In this document: in pieces, positions 39,263 to 48,189 of the stretch
Layout of the letters: every line of letters starts with the position of its first letter
Numbering within the stretch: the stretch's first letter is position 1
Program-made: the position numbers and the translations under genes
DNA from: Chitinophaga caseinilytica
GTDB lineage: Bacteria > Bacteroidota > Bacteroidia > Chitinophagales > Chitinophagaceae
Direction of reading: 5' to 3'
Length of the DNA: 64,000 nt
NCBI RefSeq assembly: GCF_038396765.1
Contig: NZ_CP150096.1
Coordinates: 2,649,001-2,713,000, forward strand
Notes under the pieces: model-generated
Seen by the model: the letters and a program-made list of their open reading frames with translations, nothing else
Told to the model about the DNA's origin: nothing
Database searches by the model: none

Positions 39263-40447
39263 CTATTGTTCCAAAACCAGCAGGTTCACATCTTTATTTT
39301 TCAACCATTTCGCTTCTTTCAGCTTCTGCAGGTTGATGGTGCCTACCACGTAACGGCATTCCGGGGATTCGTATTTCTCGGAGATGTTGTAGAACGAGGC
39401 GAGGTCTACCTGGTCGGGCGATTTGAAGCGCAGGTATACTTTCAGCTGTACATCGTTGGTGAACGAAGGTTGGTTCTGCTGTTTGATCTTTTTGTATTCG
39501 TAACGGTAATTGTAGAGCAGCGCCGAAATGTCGCTCAGCACGGCGGAGCCGGTGGCGGTGCCGCCCGCGCCTTTGCCTACGAAGAACTGTTTGTCGGTAA
39601 ACGCGGATTCGAGGAGCACGCCGTTGTATTCGTTGTACACGTCATACAGCAGGTTGTGCTCGCGGATGAGGTGGGGGAGCACATAGGCGTTCACGCTGCC
39701 GTTCTGGCGGCGGCAATTGCCGATCAGCTTGATGGTGCAATTGCGCTGGCGCGCGAAGTTGATATCGAAATCGTTGAGGTGATTGATGCCGAAGTTGAAC
39801 ACTTCTTCGGGCTTCACGAAAGTGCCGAATGCGTGCAGCAGGAGGATGACGATCTTGAATTTGGGATCGTAGCCTTCCACGTCGAGCGTAGGGTCGGTTT
39901 CCGCGAAGCCGAGGTCTTGCGCCTGCTGGAGCGCGGTTTCGAAGCTGAGGTGCTCTTCGAATATTTTGGTGAGGATGTAATTGGTAGATCCGTTGCAGAT
40001 GCCTTCCACGGCGTTGAGGAGGTCGTTATCGTAATATTCCTCCAGGTTGCGGATGATGGGAATGCTGGCGCAGCTGGAAGCCTCGTAGAGGAAGGGCACC
40101 TTGTTCTCTACCTGCAGCTGGTAGAGCGCAGGCAGGTTTTCGGCGATCATGCGCTTGCTGGCGCTCACTACGGCTTTGCCGTTGCGAAGGGCGGTGCTCA
40201 CGATCTCGAAGGCGGCCTCGGTTTCGTTGATCAGCTCCACCACCACGTCTATGGTAGGATCGTTCAGTATCTCGTTGGCGTCTGTCGTGAAATAGCTCAT
40301 GTCGATGGGACGCGGCTTGTTCGGGTCTTTGATACAGATTTTCTTGATCCGGGCGTTGATGCCTTTCGTTCTGTTCAGCACTTCATAGAGGCCCTGGCCA
40401 ACACAGCCGAAGCCGAAGATGCCGAGATTGATAGTCTTCTGTTCCAT
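39263..40447 (-). CDS. hom: homoserine dehydrogenase
   Basis: This 394-residue enzyme reduces aspartate semialdehyde to homoserine, the branch point to methionine and threonine. The nucleotide site GIFGFGCVGQGL is at residues 9-20. The catalytic region has SASKRMIAENL, EASSCASIPIIRNLEEY, NGSTNYILTKI and the ETDPTLDVEGYDPKFK signature. There is no C-terminal ACT domain of the usual kind. It starts 2 bp after the upstream trans-sulfuration gene, under the same SAM-I riboswitch, so it is dedicated to methionine supply. Confidence 0.95.
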   Translation of the reverse strand: MEQKTINLGIFGFGCVGQGLYEVLNRTKGINARIKKICIKDPNKPRPIDMSYFTTDANEILNDPTIDVVVELINETEAAFEIVSTALRNGKAVVSASKRMIAENLPALYQLQVENKVPFLYEASSCASIPIIRNLEEYYDNDLLNAVEGICNGSTNYILTKIFEEHLSFETALQQAQDLGFAETDPTLDVEGYDPKFKIVILLLHAFGTFVKPEEVFNFGINHLNDFDINFARQRNCTIKLIGNCRRQNGSVNAYVLPHLIREHNLLYDVYNEYNGVLLESAFTDKQFFVGKGAGGTATGSAVLSDISALLYNYRYEYKKIKQQNQPSFTNDVQLKVYLRFKSPDQVDLASFYNISEKYESPECRYVVGTINLQKLKEAKWLKNKDVNLLVLEQ

Positions 40448-40449
40448 AT

Positions 40450-41628
40450 TTATTGCAGTACGGTAATTTGTTTGCCGATAGGCTGGTTAAGTTTATCTAA
40501 AGCTTGTTTGAGATCGTTGATAAGGTCTTCCGCGTCTTCGATGCCGATAGACAGGCGGATGCAGGAATCCTGAAGGCCTGCCTTGCGGCGGAACTCTTCC
40601 GGGATGTTGCGGTGCGTCATCGTGACCGGGTGGGCCAGCATGCTCTTCACGCCGCCGAAGCTTTCGGCCAGTTTGAAGAGTTTGGTGGTGTTGACGATGC
40701 GGATGGCGTTTTTGATCAAATCTTCCTTCAGCGAAAAACTGACCATGCCGCCGTAGGCTTTCTGCTGCTTCCGGGCGATGTGGTGGTTCTTGTGCGTGGC
40801 CAGGCCGGGGTAGAATACTTTATCGACCGCCGGGTGCTCAGCCAGCCAGTTGGCGATGGCCAGGGCGTTGGCGCACTGTTTTTCCAGGCGCAGGCTGAGC
40901 GTTTCGATGCCGCGGATGGTGAGCCAGGCTTCGAAAGGACTGAGGATGCTGCCGGAAATGTTCTGGTTGAACTTCAGCTGATCGGCCAGGGGCTTGCTGT
41001 TCACCACCACGAGCCCCGCAATTACGTCGGTATGCCCGGCCAGGTATTTGGAAGCGGAATGGATAACGATGTCTGCACCCAGGGGAATGGGCTTTTGCAG
41101 CAGCGGTGTGCTGAAAGTATTGTCTACCACCAACAGAATATTATGCTGCCGCGCGATCTTGCTGATGGATTTGATGTCGGATATCTTCAGCGTGGGGTTG
41201 GTAGGAGATTCCAGCCAGATGATACGCGTTTTCGGGGTGATCTTTTCGAGCACTTTGTCCGTATCGCTCATGTCCACGAAATTGACCTTGATGCCGAAGC
41301 GCTCGAACATGTGGTTGAAGATGGAGAAGATGCCTCCGTAAGTGTCTTCCACGGCCATGATCTCGTCTCCGCTCTTGAGGAGTTTCAGCACCGCGTCGAT
41401 GGCGGCCATGCCGCTGGCGAACCCGAATCCGGCGTAGCCTTCCTCGAGGTTGGTGATGATGTCTTCCAGCACTTTTCTCGTAGGGTTGTTGGCCCTGGAG
41501 AATTCGAAGCCCTTGTGGATCCCGGGGCTTTCCTGCACAAAGGTGGACGATTGGTAGATAGGTACCGAAATCGCACCGGTCAGTTCGTCTACCGGGATGC
41601 TGTGGATCAATTGCGTAGATGGTTTCAT
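40450..41628 (-). CDS. Cys/Met metabolism PLP-dependent enzyme (cystathionine gamma-synthase-like)
   Basis: This 392-residue fold-type I PLP enzyme has the cofactor lysine in IHSASKYLAGHTDVIAG. Other family motifs are EFSRANNPTRKVLEDIITNLEEG, FASGMAAIDAVL, LVVDNTFSTPLLQKP and the late SFGGVKSMLAHPVTMTH. Sequence alone does not separate cystathionine gamma-synthase, beta-lyase and gamma-lyase. The riboswitch and the partner hom point to a biosynthetic gamma-synthase. The ATG at 41628 (MKPSTQLIHSI) is preferred; the longer frame reads into the leader. Confidence 0.92.
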   Translation of the reverse strand: MKPSTQLIHSIPVDELTGAISVPIYQSSTFVQESPGIHKGFEFSRANNPTRKVLEDIITNLEEGYAGFGFASGMAAIDAVLKLLKSGDEIMAVEDTYGGIFSIFNHMFERFGIKVNFVDMSDTDKVLEKITPKTRIIWLESPTNPTLKISDIKSISKIARQHNILLVVDNTFSTPLLQKPIPLGADIVIHSASKYLAGHTDVIAGLVVVNSKPLADQLKFNQNISGSILSPFEAWLTIRGIETLSLRLEKQCANALAIANWLAEHPAVDKVFYPGLATHKNHHIARKQQKAYGGMVSFSLKEDLIKNAIRIVNTTKLFKLAESFGGVKSMLAHPVTMTHRNIPEEFRRKAGLQDSCIRLSIGIEDAEDLINDLKQALDKLNQPIGKQITVLQ

Positions 41629-41773
41629 CTGTGTTTGGTTTTGTTTGTCCGCTCCGGCATTCCCCTGCTGGCGGCGGGCATGGTTGATCATTGTTTTTAC
41701 GAAACGGCCGTGCCGCAACGTTCACTGCAAACGTACAGGTTAAATTCACATTATGTCAGTCGGAAACAAAAAA

Positions 41774-41796
41774 GCCCTTCCGGGGGTTGGAAGAGC
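41774..41796 (-). terminator. riboswitch expression-platform terminator
   Basis: On the minus strand GCTCTTCC pairs with GGAAGGGC around an AACCCCC loop, then six T. It lies between the SAM-I aptamer and the start codon at 41628. This fits transcriptional OFF control by SAM. Confidence 0.85.
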
Positions 41797-41840
41797 ATAT
41801 CGCTACATTATAGTTGCGCTACAAGGAAAATCTCTGCCAA

Positions 41841-41949
41841 CTTATCTTTCCCCGTAATCCGGGGCCGGAATTAGCACCTTTTTCCCGCCGTGGGCGGAAT
41901 TGGTTGCTAAGGCTTCACAGGGCCAGTACCCTCTGCCTTTCTGGATAAG
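41841..41949 (-). promoter_or_regulatory. SAM-I (S-box) riboswitch
   Basis: Read on the minus strand, the element has the P1 stem CTTATC...GATAAG, the AGAGGG-type K-turn side (AGGCAGAGGGTACTGGCCC), TGAAGCCTTAGCAACC and GGTGCTAATTCC. These are the conserved blocks of the SAM-I class in the correct order. It controls the downstream trans-sulfuration enzyme and homoserine dehydrogenase. Confidence 0.96.
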
Positions 41950-41969
41950 TGATATTTAAGAACTGATCG

Positions 41970-42002
41970 CAAAGGTAAGGCGACGAAGGCCAGATTTCCA
42001 AA
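41970..42002 (-). promoter_or_regulatory. promoter of the riboswitch-controlled methionine operon
   Basis: On the minus strand TTTG (42002-41999) and TACCTTTG (41977-41970) are spaced by 21 bases. The aptamer P1 begins 20 bases later. Confidence 0.75.
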
Positions 42003-42072
42003 TTCCTTCCGCGATTTTCGTTTTTGCTTTATTTTTTATGGTAAATTTTGAACGAAATCTAATACTTTTTTC

Positions 42073-43548
42073 ATGAAACCGTTTGTTGACCCCCTCTGCC
42101 CGGAATCCCTCCTGCAGTTCATCTGGCTTTCCGGTAGGTTTAACACCGACCGCCTGGCCACCGTGGCCGGCGAGCCGCTCGAAATCCTCCATCCCGGCCA
42201 GCTCAACCGCCACGCCGGGCCCGATTTCTCCGCCGCCCGTATCCGCATCGGCCCGCTCCTGTGGGCGGGAAATGTGGAAATCCATTATCGTACGTCCGAC
42301 TGGCTGCGGCACGGCCATCAGCACGACCGGCGGTACGACCGGGTGATCCTCCACGTCGTTTTCCAGCACGATGCCGATACGGGGAACATTCCCGTACTGG
42401 AGCTTCAGCCCCGCGTTCCCAAAATCCTGCTGCGGCGTTACCGCGCGCTGATGGACAATGCTGATGAGCTACCCTGTTCGCGCCTGCTGGCGCGCGTGCC
42501 CGACAGCGCCTGGGAAGACTGGCTTGCCCGGCTGGCTGCGGGGCGGATGGAGCGCAAGGCCGGCGTGTTCCTTGGCTGGCTGAAGCAAACCGGTTCCAAC
42601 TGGGAGGAAGTGTGCCTCCGCGCCGTGGCCGCCTGCTTCGGCATGCCGGTCAACACCGACGCTTTCCGCGAGCTGATGGCCGCCACGCCCTGGCGCGTGC
42701 TGACGCGCATCCGCCACAGCGCCCTTTCGCTGGAAGCCCTGCTGTTCGGCCAGGCGGGCTTGTTGCCGGAGGATCCCAAAGAACCCTGGCCCGCGAAGCT
42801 CCAGGAAGAATACCGTTTCCTCTGCCGGAAGTACAGCCTCGAATCCATGGCGCCCCATGCCTGGCATTGGCTCCGGATGCGGCCCTCGTCGTTCCCGACC
42901 ATGCGCATCGCCTGCCTGGCGGCGCTTTTGCACAAGGAGCCCCATCTCTTTTCCGCCATGCTCGACAATGAACGCCCCGAAAGCCTGGAAGCCCTCCTCA
43001 CCGTTCAGCCCTCGGCGTATTGGGACGATCACTACCGGTTCGGGATACGGTCTGTCCGCACGGCTTCCATGGGCCGGCAGGCCGTGAGGCATGTGCTGAT
43101 CAACGCCGTGGCGCCGTTGCTGTACGCCTACGGGCAATACCTGAAAAGCGAGGCGCTCCAGCGGCGGGCGCTGGCGCTGTGGCAGGCTTTGGGCGCGGAA
43201 AGCAACCGTATTCTGCGCGCCTGGGCGCGGGAAGGCGTGGAAGCGCGCTCGGCCGGGGAGTCGCAGGCGCTCATCGAGCTGCGGCAACAGTTCTGCGATG
43301 AGAAAAAATGCCTGGATTGCAGGATAGGAAAGGGGTTGCTGGGAGATGAACATTGGCTCGCGTCTGAGCTTGGCGAAGAAGCTGGGCCGGATTGGGGGAG
43401 GAAGATGCAGGGCTTGAATGGTGACACGAAAAAGCCGCCCTTCGCGGGGTGGCCGTATTCGTTTTCCGGAGAGACTTTGCAGGAGGTTGTAACCCCTTGT
43501 CCGGGAGCGCCGTTGTACGGTTACCAGGTGAAAGTCACATCCTGCTGA
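42073..43548 (+). CDS. DUF2851 family protein
   Basis: This 491-residue protein matches the DUF2851 family of Bacteroidota: the opening ESLLQFIWLSGRF, HPGQLNRHAGPDFSAARIRIG, WAGNVEIHYRTSDWLRHGH, and the Cys cluster CDEKKCLDCRIG near residue 425. The family is of unknown function. The roughly 60 residues after CRIGKGLL look atypical (many Pro, Gly and Trp) and overlap the convergent OsmC gene by 28 bp. One extra G near 43340 would stop the protein just after GLLGR. The extension may be an artefact, a real tail, or the result of a lost stop. Confidence 0.85.
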   Translation: MKPFVDPLCPESLLQFIWLSGRFNTDRLATVAGEPLEILHPGQLNRHAGPDFSAARIRIGPLLWAGNVEIHYRTSDWLRHGHQHDRRYDRVILHVVFQHDADTGNIPVLELQPRVPKILLRRYRALMDNADELPCSRLLARVPDSAWEDWLARLAAGRMERKAGVFLGWLKQTGSNWEEVCLRAVAACFGMPVNTDAFRELMAATPWRVLTRIRHSALSLEALLFGQAGLLPEDPKEPWPAKLQEEYRFLCRKYSLESMAPHAWHWLRMRPSSFPTMRIACLAALLHKEPHLFSAMLDNERPESLEALLTVQPSAYWDDHYRFGIRSVRTASMGRQAVRHVLINAVAPLLYAYGQYLKSEALQRRALALWQALGAESNRILRAWAREGVEARSAGESQALIELRQQFCDEKKCLDCRIGKGLLGDEHWLASELGEEAGPDWGRKMQGLNGDTKKPPFAGWPYSFSGETLQEVVTPCPGAPLYGYQVKVTSC

Positions 43549-43928
43549 ATGTCTGGATGGAGGCTTTTGGCAACGGGGCAGGTGAGGGCCGCGTTTTCAA
43601 GGATCTTGCGGGCGGTATCGTCGAGCCCGGCGGTTTGCGGCACCGCGATGAGCACTTTCACGCCGGTGATGCGGCGGGGATCGGTGCCCATGATCTTGTC
43701 GATGCTCACGGTAGTGCCGTCGATGTTCCAACCCTTGTCGCGGGCTTTGATGCCCATGATGGTGAGCATGCAGGAACCGAGGGCCGAAGCTACCATGTCG
43801 GTCGGGGAAAAACGTTCGCCTTTGCCGTTATTGTCTACCGGCGCATCGGTCTCGATAACGGAGCCCGAGCGGGGATGGGTAGCGGTAGTTCTGAGTTCGC
43901 CGTTGTAAAGGATGGCAGCGGTATGCAT
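43521..43928 (-). CDS. OsmC family protein
   Basis: This 135-residue thiol peroxidase-like protein has the OsmC pattern: FSPTDMVASALGSCMLTIMG (first reactive Cys), and the second Cys in ENAALTCPVAKSLHPD. Family members reduce organic hydroperoxides or act in osmotic and oxidative stress. The ATG at 43928 (MHTAAILYNGEL) removes a 27-residue extension that covers promoter DNA. It is convergent with, and slightly overlaps, the DUF2851 gene. Confidence 0.9.
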   Translation of the reverse strand: MHTAAILYNGELRTTATHPRSGSVIETDAPVDNNGKGERFSPTDMVASALGSCMLTIMGIKARDKGWNIDGTTVSIDKIMGTDPRRITGVKVLIAVPQTAGLDDTARKILENAALTCPVAKSLHPDIQQDVTFTW

Positions 43929-44026
43929 TGTAAATGAATTTTGATGTAAAAATAAGCGTATTTTTAAGAATGGCCGCCGGGTTCCGGGAATAGCGGACGG
44001 GCCGGGCAACTACGAACAAATTTGTG

Positions 44027-44034
44027 TATGTTTG
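44027..44034 (+). promoter_or_regulatory. -7 box for the 44093 gene
   Basis: TATGTTTG matches TAnnTTTG exactly and lies 58 bases before the GTG at 44093. No -33 element at ideal spacing was found. Confidence 0.45.
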
Positions 44035-44092
44035 TATAGGAATAAAACATAAAACGATATCCCGCGTTTAATAATCATAATTGCGCAACACG

Positions 44093-44920
44093 GTGAAAAA
44101 ATTCAACACACTTTTACTCCTCCTGCTGGCTTCCCTCGCTTTGCACGCACAGTCTGACCGCTCCGACAAAAAAGCGGAAAGGGAACAAAAAAAGCTTCGG
44201 AAAATTTCCCTGTTCCGTGAGATCGAAGAAGGTGAAAACCTTTACAACCGCGAATTCTCCGGTGGCGCACGCCTCAATACCGACGGGTGGACGGGCTTCC
44301 TGGAGATGGGTTTCCGCAAAAGCGCATCCACAGTGAATTTCTTCCAGTTCGAGTTTTCGGAGAAGAAAGATCCGAAGCAAGACCGTTCCTCCACTTTCGT
44401 ACCGGTAATGGGCTATTATATCAGCACTTCCCCTTACGTTTACGGTAAGATGAACAACTTCTACCAGGCCAAACTGGGCCTCGGCCAGAAGCGGCTCATC
44501 GGTGGCAAAGGCAATAAGAACGGGGTGGAAGTGAACGCGATTTATTACGGAGGGATTTCCGCCGGGCTCGTGAAACCCTATTACCTGGAGCTCATGAACG
44601 ACGCGGGCGACCCGGATTCCCGGAAACTCCAGAAATGGACACCCGAAAACAACGACGAATTCCTCGACAAAACGAATATCTACGGCGCCGGCGGATTCTC
44701 CAAAGGCTGGGGCGAAGTGAAATTCACCCCCGGGCTCCATGCCAAACTGGGCTTCCGGTTCGACTGGGCCAAGTTCAACGACGTGATCTCCGCCCTGGAA
44801 GTAGGGGTAAACGCGGAATATTATACGAAAAAGGTGCAAATTATGGTGGATCAGGACGGTAAGTCCTTCTTTTTCAACGCTTATGTAGGTTTGCAGTTAG
44901 GTAAACGTTGGAATAAGTAA
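44093..44920 (+). CDS. secreted beta-rich protein, probable outer-membrane barrel
   Basis: This protein of about 275 residues has a signal peptide (KKFNTLLLLLLASLALHAQ), then a Lys/Glu-rich stretch (DKKAEREQKKLRK). A region of alternating amphipathic strands follows (GGARLNTDGWTGFLEMGF, GLHAKLGFRFDWAKF) and ends YVGLQLGKRW. The closing aromatic strand suits an outer-membrane barrel. The GTG at 44093 is preferred to the TTG at 44081 because it places the basic residues right before the hydrophobic core. No function is known to me. The promoter box of lipA overlaps its stop. Confidence 0.75.
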   Translation: MKKFNTLLLLLLASLALHAQSDRSDKKAEREQKKLRKISLFREIEEGENLYNREFSGGARLNTDGWTGFLEMGFRKSASTVNFFQFEFSEKKDPKQDRSSTFVPVMGYYISTSPYVYGKMNNFYQAKLGLGQKRLIGGKGNKNGVEVNAIYYGGISAGLVKPYYLELMNDAGDPDSRKLQKWTPENNDEFLDKTNIYGAGGFSKGWGEVKFTPGLHAKLGFRFDWAKFNDVISALEVGVNAEYYTKKVQIMVDQDGKSFFFNAYVGLQLGKRWNK

Positions 44921-44925
44921 CTTTG
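44918..44925 (+). promoter_or_regulatory. -7 box for lipA
   Basis: TAACTTTG matches TAnnTTTG exactly and overlaps the stop codon of the preceding gene. The lipA ATG is 25 bases further. Confidence 0.5.
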
Positions 44926-44950
44926 TACTTTATTAAAGAAAGGATTTGCG

Positions 44951-45844
44951 ATGCAAGAATTACCCGTAATCGCCGCCGGACCGGCAGCGCCCAGAGTGAA
45001 AAAGCCCGATTGGCTTCGCGTGAAGCTGCCCATCGGAGAGAACTACAGGCAGGTCAGGAACCTTGTAGACACCCATAAACTCCATACCATCTGCGAAAGC
45101 GGCAACTGCCCGAACATGGGAGAATGCTGGGGTGCCGGCACCGCCACTTTCATGATCCTCGGCAACGTCTGCACCCGCTCCTGCGGTTTCTGCGCCGTTG
45201 CCACCGGCCGCCCGGAACCTGTAGACTGGGATGAGCCCCAGCGCGTGGCGGAAGCCATCTATCTCATGAAAGTCAAACATGCGGTAATCACCTCGGTTGA
45301 CCGCGACGAGCTGAAAGACGGCGGTTCCATCATCTGGAACAATACCATCAAGGCCGTGCGCGCCCTCAACCCGGAAACCACCATGGAAACCCTCATCCCC
45401 GACTTCCGGGGCATCTGGGAAAACCTGGACCGCGTGATCGAAGCTGCTCCCGAAGTGGTATCGCATAACCTGGAAACCGTGGAACGCCTCACCAAGCAGG
45501 TCCGCATCCAGGCCAAATACCACCGCAGCCTAGAAGTGATCCGCCGGCTCAAACAAGGCGGCATGCGTACCAAATCCGGTATCATGCTCGGCCTCGGAGA
45601 AACGAAGGAAGAAGTGGTACAAGCCATGCAAGATCTGTACGATAACGGTTGCGACGTCGTAACCCTCGGCCAGTATCTCCAGCCCACGCCCAAACACCTC
45701 CCCGTGGTGCGCTTCGTGCATCCCGACGAATTCGCCGAGCTCCGCGAGATCGGTTACAACATGGGCCTCGACTATGTAGAAGCCGGACCGCTCGTTCGCT
45801 CGTCTTACCACGCCGAAAAACACATTTTCAGCGGCCGTAAATAA
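44951..45844 (+). CDS. lipA: lipoyl synthase
   Basis: This 297-residue radical-SAM enzyme inserts two sulfurs into octanoyl-protein. The auxiliary cluster cysteines are in [12 protein letters not shown] and the radical-SAM cluster is CTRSCGFC. Conserved parts include [31 protein letters not shown] and [20 protein letters not shown] sequence (here [16 protein letters not shown]). The C-terminal [10 protein letters not shown] supplies the family serine. It has its own promoter box and terminator. Confidence 0.97.
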   Translation: MQELPVIAAGPAAPRVKKPDWLRVKLPIGENYRQVRNLVDTHKLHTICESGNCPNMGECWGAGTATFMILGNVCTRSCGFCAVATGRPEPVDWDEPQRVAEAIYLMKVKHAVITSVDRDELKDGGSIIWNNTIKAVRALNPETTMETLIPDFRGIWENLDRVIEAAPEVVSHNLETVERLTKQVRIQAKYHRSLEVIRRLKQGGMRTKSGIMLGLGETKEEVVQAMQDLYDNGCDVVTLGQYLQPTPKHLPVVRFVHPDEFAELREIGYNMGLDYVEAGPLVRSSYHAEKHIFSGRK

Positions 45845-45867
45845 GGCAATCTGACATGTAAATAGTT

Positions 45868-45897
45868 ACCCGGAGCCAGAAGGCCCCGGGTTTTTTT
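45868..45897 (+). terminator. terminator of lipA
   Basis: ACCCGG pairs with CCGGGT, with inner GCC/GGC pairing around AGAA, followed by seven T. Confidence 0.85.
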
Positions 45898-46006
45898 GTG
45901 CTTCGATTGAGTTCCAAACAACCTGTGTACTGAAGATTTTCGCGTGAATGCATGGATGCAAAACGCGTGAATTATCCATGCCTATTTCGGAAGGACGAAT
46001 AACTTT

Positions 46007-46726
46007 TTAGTGATGATGCCCATGCGCATGATGATGTCCGTGCGCCGAGGTTCCTGTCTGCGCCGCTTTCGCTTCGAGCACGAAATCCGTCGTGTGGACG
46101 ATACCGTGGATTTTGAACTGGATCCAGGCGCGGTAAATACCTTCCTGCGGCAGCTCCGCGTGTAACACGAAGCGCCCGTTGCGGACTTCAGGATGCACGT
46201 GCACGAAGGCTTTCGAATCCTGGTGGATGAGCACGGCGTGCGCTTTTTCACCCAGGTAGTTATCGATTTGCGCGGGATCGATGTGCGTTCCGTTTTTCGT
46301 GAGCTCGGCAGAAAACATGGCGTGTCCCTGGTGGAGGGGGCCATGATCGAGGTGCAGTTCCAGTTTGTATTCCCCGGAAACGGCCGTCAGTCGCGGATGG
46401 AAAGCGACCTGCGGTTGAGGGATATCTCCTTCCACCTCCAAAGCAAATTTATTGATCACCTGGTGCTGGCCTTCGGGAACATAATCGGCGAAAAGCCAGA
46501 ATGGGCCGCCATGGGGGAGTGTTGTGTGTACGGAGAAGCTATCGCCGTTTTCTACGGGATGGATATGTGCGAAGAAAGTAAGATCGTTGTTGACGATGAT
46601 GGTATGGATCTTCCGCTCATGGGAATCCTGCAGGCGGAAAGGCGTGGCCGTACTGAAGTGGTACGCGGTTTCGCGGCCGGCTATGATGGGTTTCGTTACG
46701 TTCAGGTGCAATTGGTAAGTGTTCAT
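46007..46726 (-). CDS. histidine-rich protein of unknown function
   Basis: This 239-residue soluble protein has no signal peptide. It is made of two or three beta-rich modules with recurring His motifs: FFAHIHPVENGD, FVHVHPEVRNG, LDHGPLHQGH and a His-Gly tail (HGHHHAHGHHH). The paired HxHP motifs suggest metal binding, perhaps copper, nickel or zinc. The domain order resembles immunoglobulin-like metal chaperones but I cannot name a family. The ATG at 46726 is preferred. It is divergent from the glycosidase gene. Confidence 0.7.
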   Translation of the reverse strand: MNTYQLHLNVTKPIIAGRETAYHFSTATPFRLQDSHERKIHTIIVNNDLTFFAHIHPVENGDSFSVHTTLPHGGPFWLFADYVPEGQHQVINKFALEVEGDIPQPQVAFHPRLTAVSGEYKLELHLDHGPLHQGHAMFSAELTKNGTHIDPAQIDNYLGEKAHAVLIHQDSKAFVHVHPEVRNGRFVLHAELPQEGIYRAWIQFKIHGIVHTTDFVLEAKAAQTGTSAHGHHHAHGHHH

Positions 46727-46824
46727 CGGGTGTGTGTTTTGTAAGGACAAAATTAGGGCACGTCCTGCCCGCGGGCTTTACAGATTCCGGGAAACTATTT
46801 ACATAGTTTTTATATTTTTCGTTC

Positions 46825-47733
46825 ATGAAACCACTGCTGCTTATCCTTACCATGCTTCCCGCCGCTGCCATGGCGCAACTCCGCTGGCAGCCCTCCTCCG
46901 CCGCCCACAACGAAGGCCTTCCTGAAGGGGCCCGCGTATATCAAACTACCGATTCCGTTTCCGGCCGTCCGTTCAGGGCGTTCTATCTCGAGATCGATCC
47001 CCGGGCAAAGGATCTCCGCCTTTCCGTCGAAGCCATTCCCGGAAAACGGTATACGCCCGTTCAGTACGACAGTATCCTCGGGCCTACCGCCCTCGCCATC
47101 ATGAACACCACTTTCTTTTCGTTCAAAGACAACAGCAACCTGAACATCGTCGTGAAAAAAGGAAAAGTATTCGCCGTCAATCCCCAACCCGCGGCCGACG
47201 CGTCTCCCAAGCGCTACGTGACCCGCGGCGCCTTCGGGATCAACCGGAAGGGGGAGCCAGACATCGCCTGGGTATATAATGTCGGAAAGAAGAAAACGCC
47301 CTATGCATACAACGCACCCGTTACCGGCGCGGAACCTACCCGCCATTCACCCGCCGGCGCGCACCGCTGGAAAGTGCGGGAGGCCGTGGGTGGCGGCCCG
47401 GTGCTCGTGCAAAACGGCCAGCCTTTCATTACCAACGAACCGGAAGGCATGGGGAAAAGCATCGCTGCGCTGCATCCGCGCTCTGCGGTGGGTTACCGGG
47501 CAGACGGTACCATTTTGCTCATGGTGATCGAAGGGAGGAATAAAGGTGTGGCGGAAGGCGCCAATTTCGAAGAGATGGCGAAGATTTTTACAGACCTCCG
47601 TTGCGTGGAAGCCCTCAATCTCGACGGCGGCGGCTCGTCTGCATTATACGTGAACGATGAAAATACCATCAAACCCTCCGACCCCGCGGGCCAACGACCC
47701 GTACCGGCGGTGCTGGTACTGCACAAAAAATAA
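46825..47733 (+). CDS. phosphodiester glycosidase family (NAGPA/DUF2233) exoprotein
   Basis: This 302-residue exported protein has a signal (MKPLLLILTMLPAAAMAQ). The family core is visible: ALAIMNTTFFSFKDN, VGGGPVLVQNGQ, HPRSAVGYRADGTILLMVIEGR and the hallmark EALNLDGGGSSALYV. The family includes the uncovering enzyme that removes GlcNAc from phosphodiesters. The bacterial substrate is unknown, possibly cell-wall or glycan phosphodiesters. TATTTTTC lies four bases before the ATG, so the mRNA may be leaderless. Confidence 0.9.
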   Translation: MKPLLLILTMLPAAAMAQLRWQPSSAAHNEGLPEGARVYQTTDSVSGRPFRAFYLEIDPRAKDLRLSVEAIPGKRYTPVQYDSILGPTALAIMNTTFFSFKDNSNLNIVVKKGKVFAVNPQPAADASPKRYVTRGAFGINRKGEPDIAWVYNVGKKKTPYAYNAPVTGAEPTRHSPAGAHRWKVREAVGGGPVLVQNGQPFITNEPEGMGKSIAALHPRSAVGYRADGTILLMVIEGRNKGVAEGANFEEMAKIFTDLRCVEALNLDGGGSSALYVNDENTIKPSDPAGQRPVPAVLVLHKK

Positions 47734-47736
47734 CGA

Positions 47737-48141
47737 TCACACGGCGGGCTTCTGGTTCCCGCCGTTTTTATTTCGCGGAAGGCCGTCTTCATCGAAGACC
47801 TGGAGCAAATGCCATTCCGTGAAGCCCGCCAGCAGCAGAGCCCCCACGATCACGGGCGTTACGGTCAGGTACAGGAAAAGCTCGGATTGCCGCCGGAAAA
47901 CCAACCCCATCAAAATCCCGAACGGCACGAGGAGCCAGCCGAGCCACCGCGAAATATACGCGGCGTAACGGTTGCCTTCGTTCCAGGTGTCCTGGTTGAT
48001 GGTGGAAGAAAAAGTACGGTAACCATACCAGGTTTTCATGCTGCGGGGAGGGTAGCGCCGGATCATGTAACCCATGAACAGGAACAGCAGTCCGGCCAGC
48101 AGACTGGCGTTACAGAAGGGGCTTTGTAAAATGCTGTCCAT
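47737..48141 (-). CDS. SdpI-like small membrane protein
   Basis: This 134-residue protein has three to four membrane segments (ASLLAGLLFLFMGYMI, WLGWLLVPFGILMGLVF, VTPVIVGALLLAGF). The first segment is followed by RRYPPRSMKTWYGYRT, which matches the SdpI family signature around W-YGYRT. SdpI is an immunity protein in Bacillus; Bacteroidota copies have unknown roles. The start is the ATG at 48141, right after the terminator of the AsmA-like gene. The C-terminus is only 3 bp from the convergent glycosidase gene. Confidence 0.8.
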   Translation of the reverse strand: MDSILQSPFCNASLLAGLLFLFMGYMIRRYPPRSMKTWYGYRTFSSTINQDTWNEGNRYAAYISRWLGWLLVPFGILMGLVFRRQSELFLYLTVTPVIVGALLLAGFTEWHLLQVFDEDGLPRNKNGGNQKPAV

Positions 48142-48146
48142 AAAAA

Positions 48147-48173
48147 AAGCGCGGCACAAAATGTGCCACGCTT
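48147..48173 (-). terminator. terminator of the AsmA-like gene
   Basis: AAGCG and GGCACA pair with TGTGCC and CGCTT around a short A loop. A T tract follows on the minus strand, immediately upstream of the SdpI-like start codon. Confidence 0.8.
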
Positions 48174-48189
48174 ATAAATACAATCGAAT

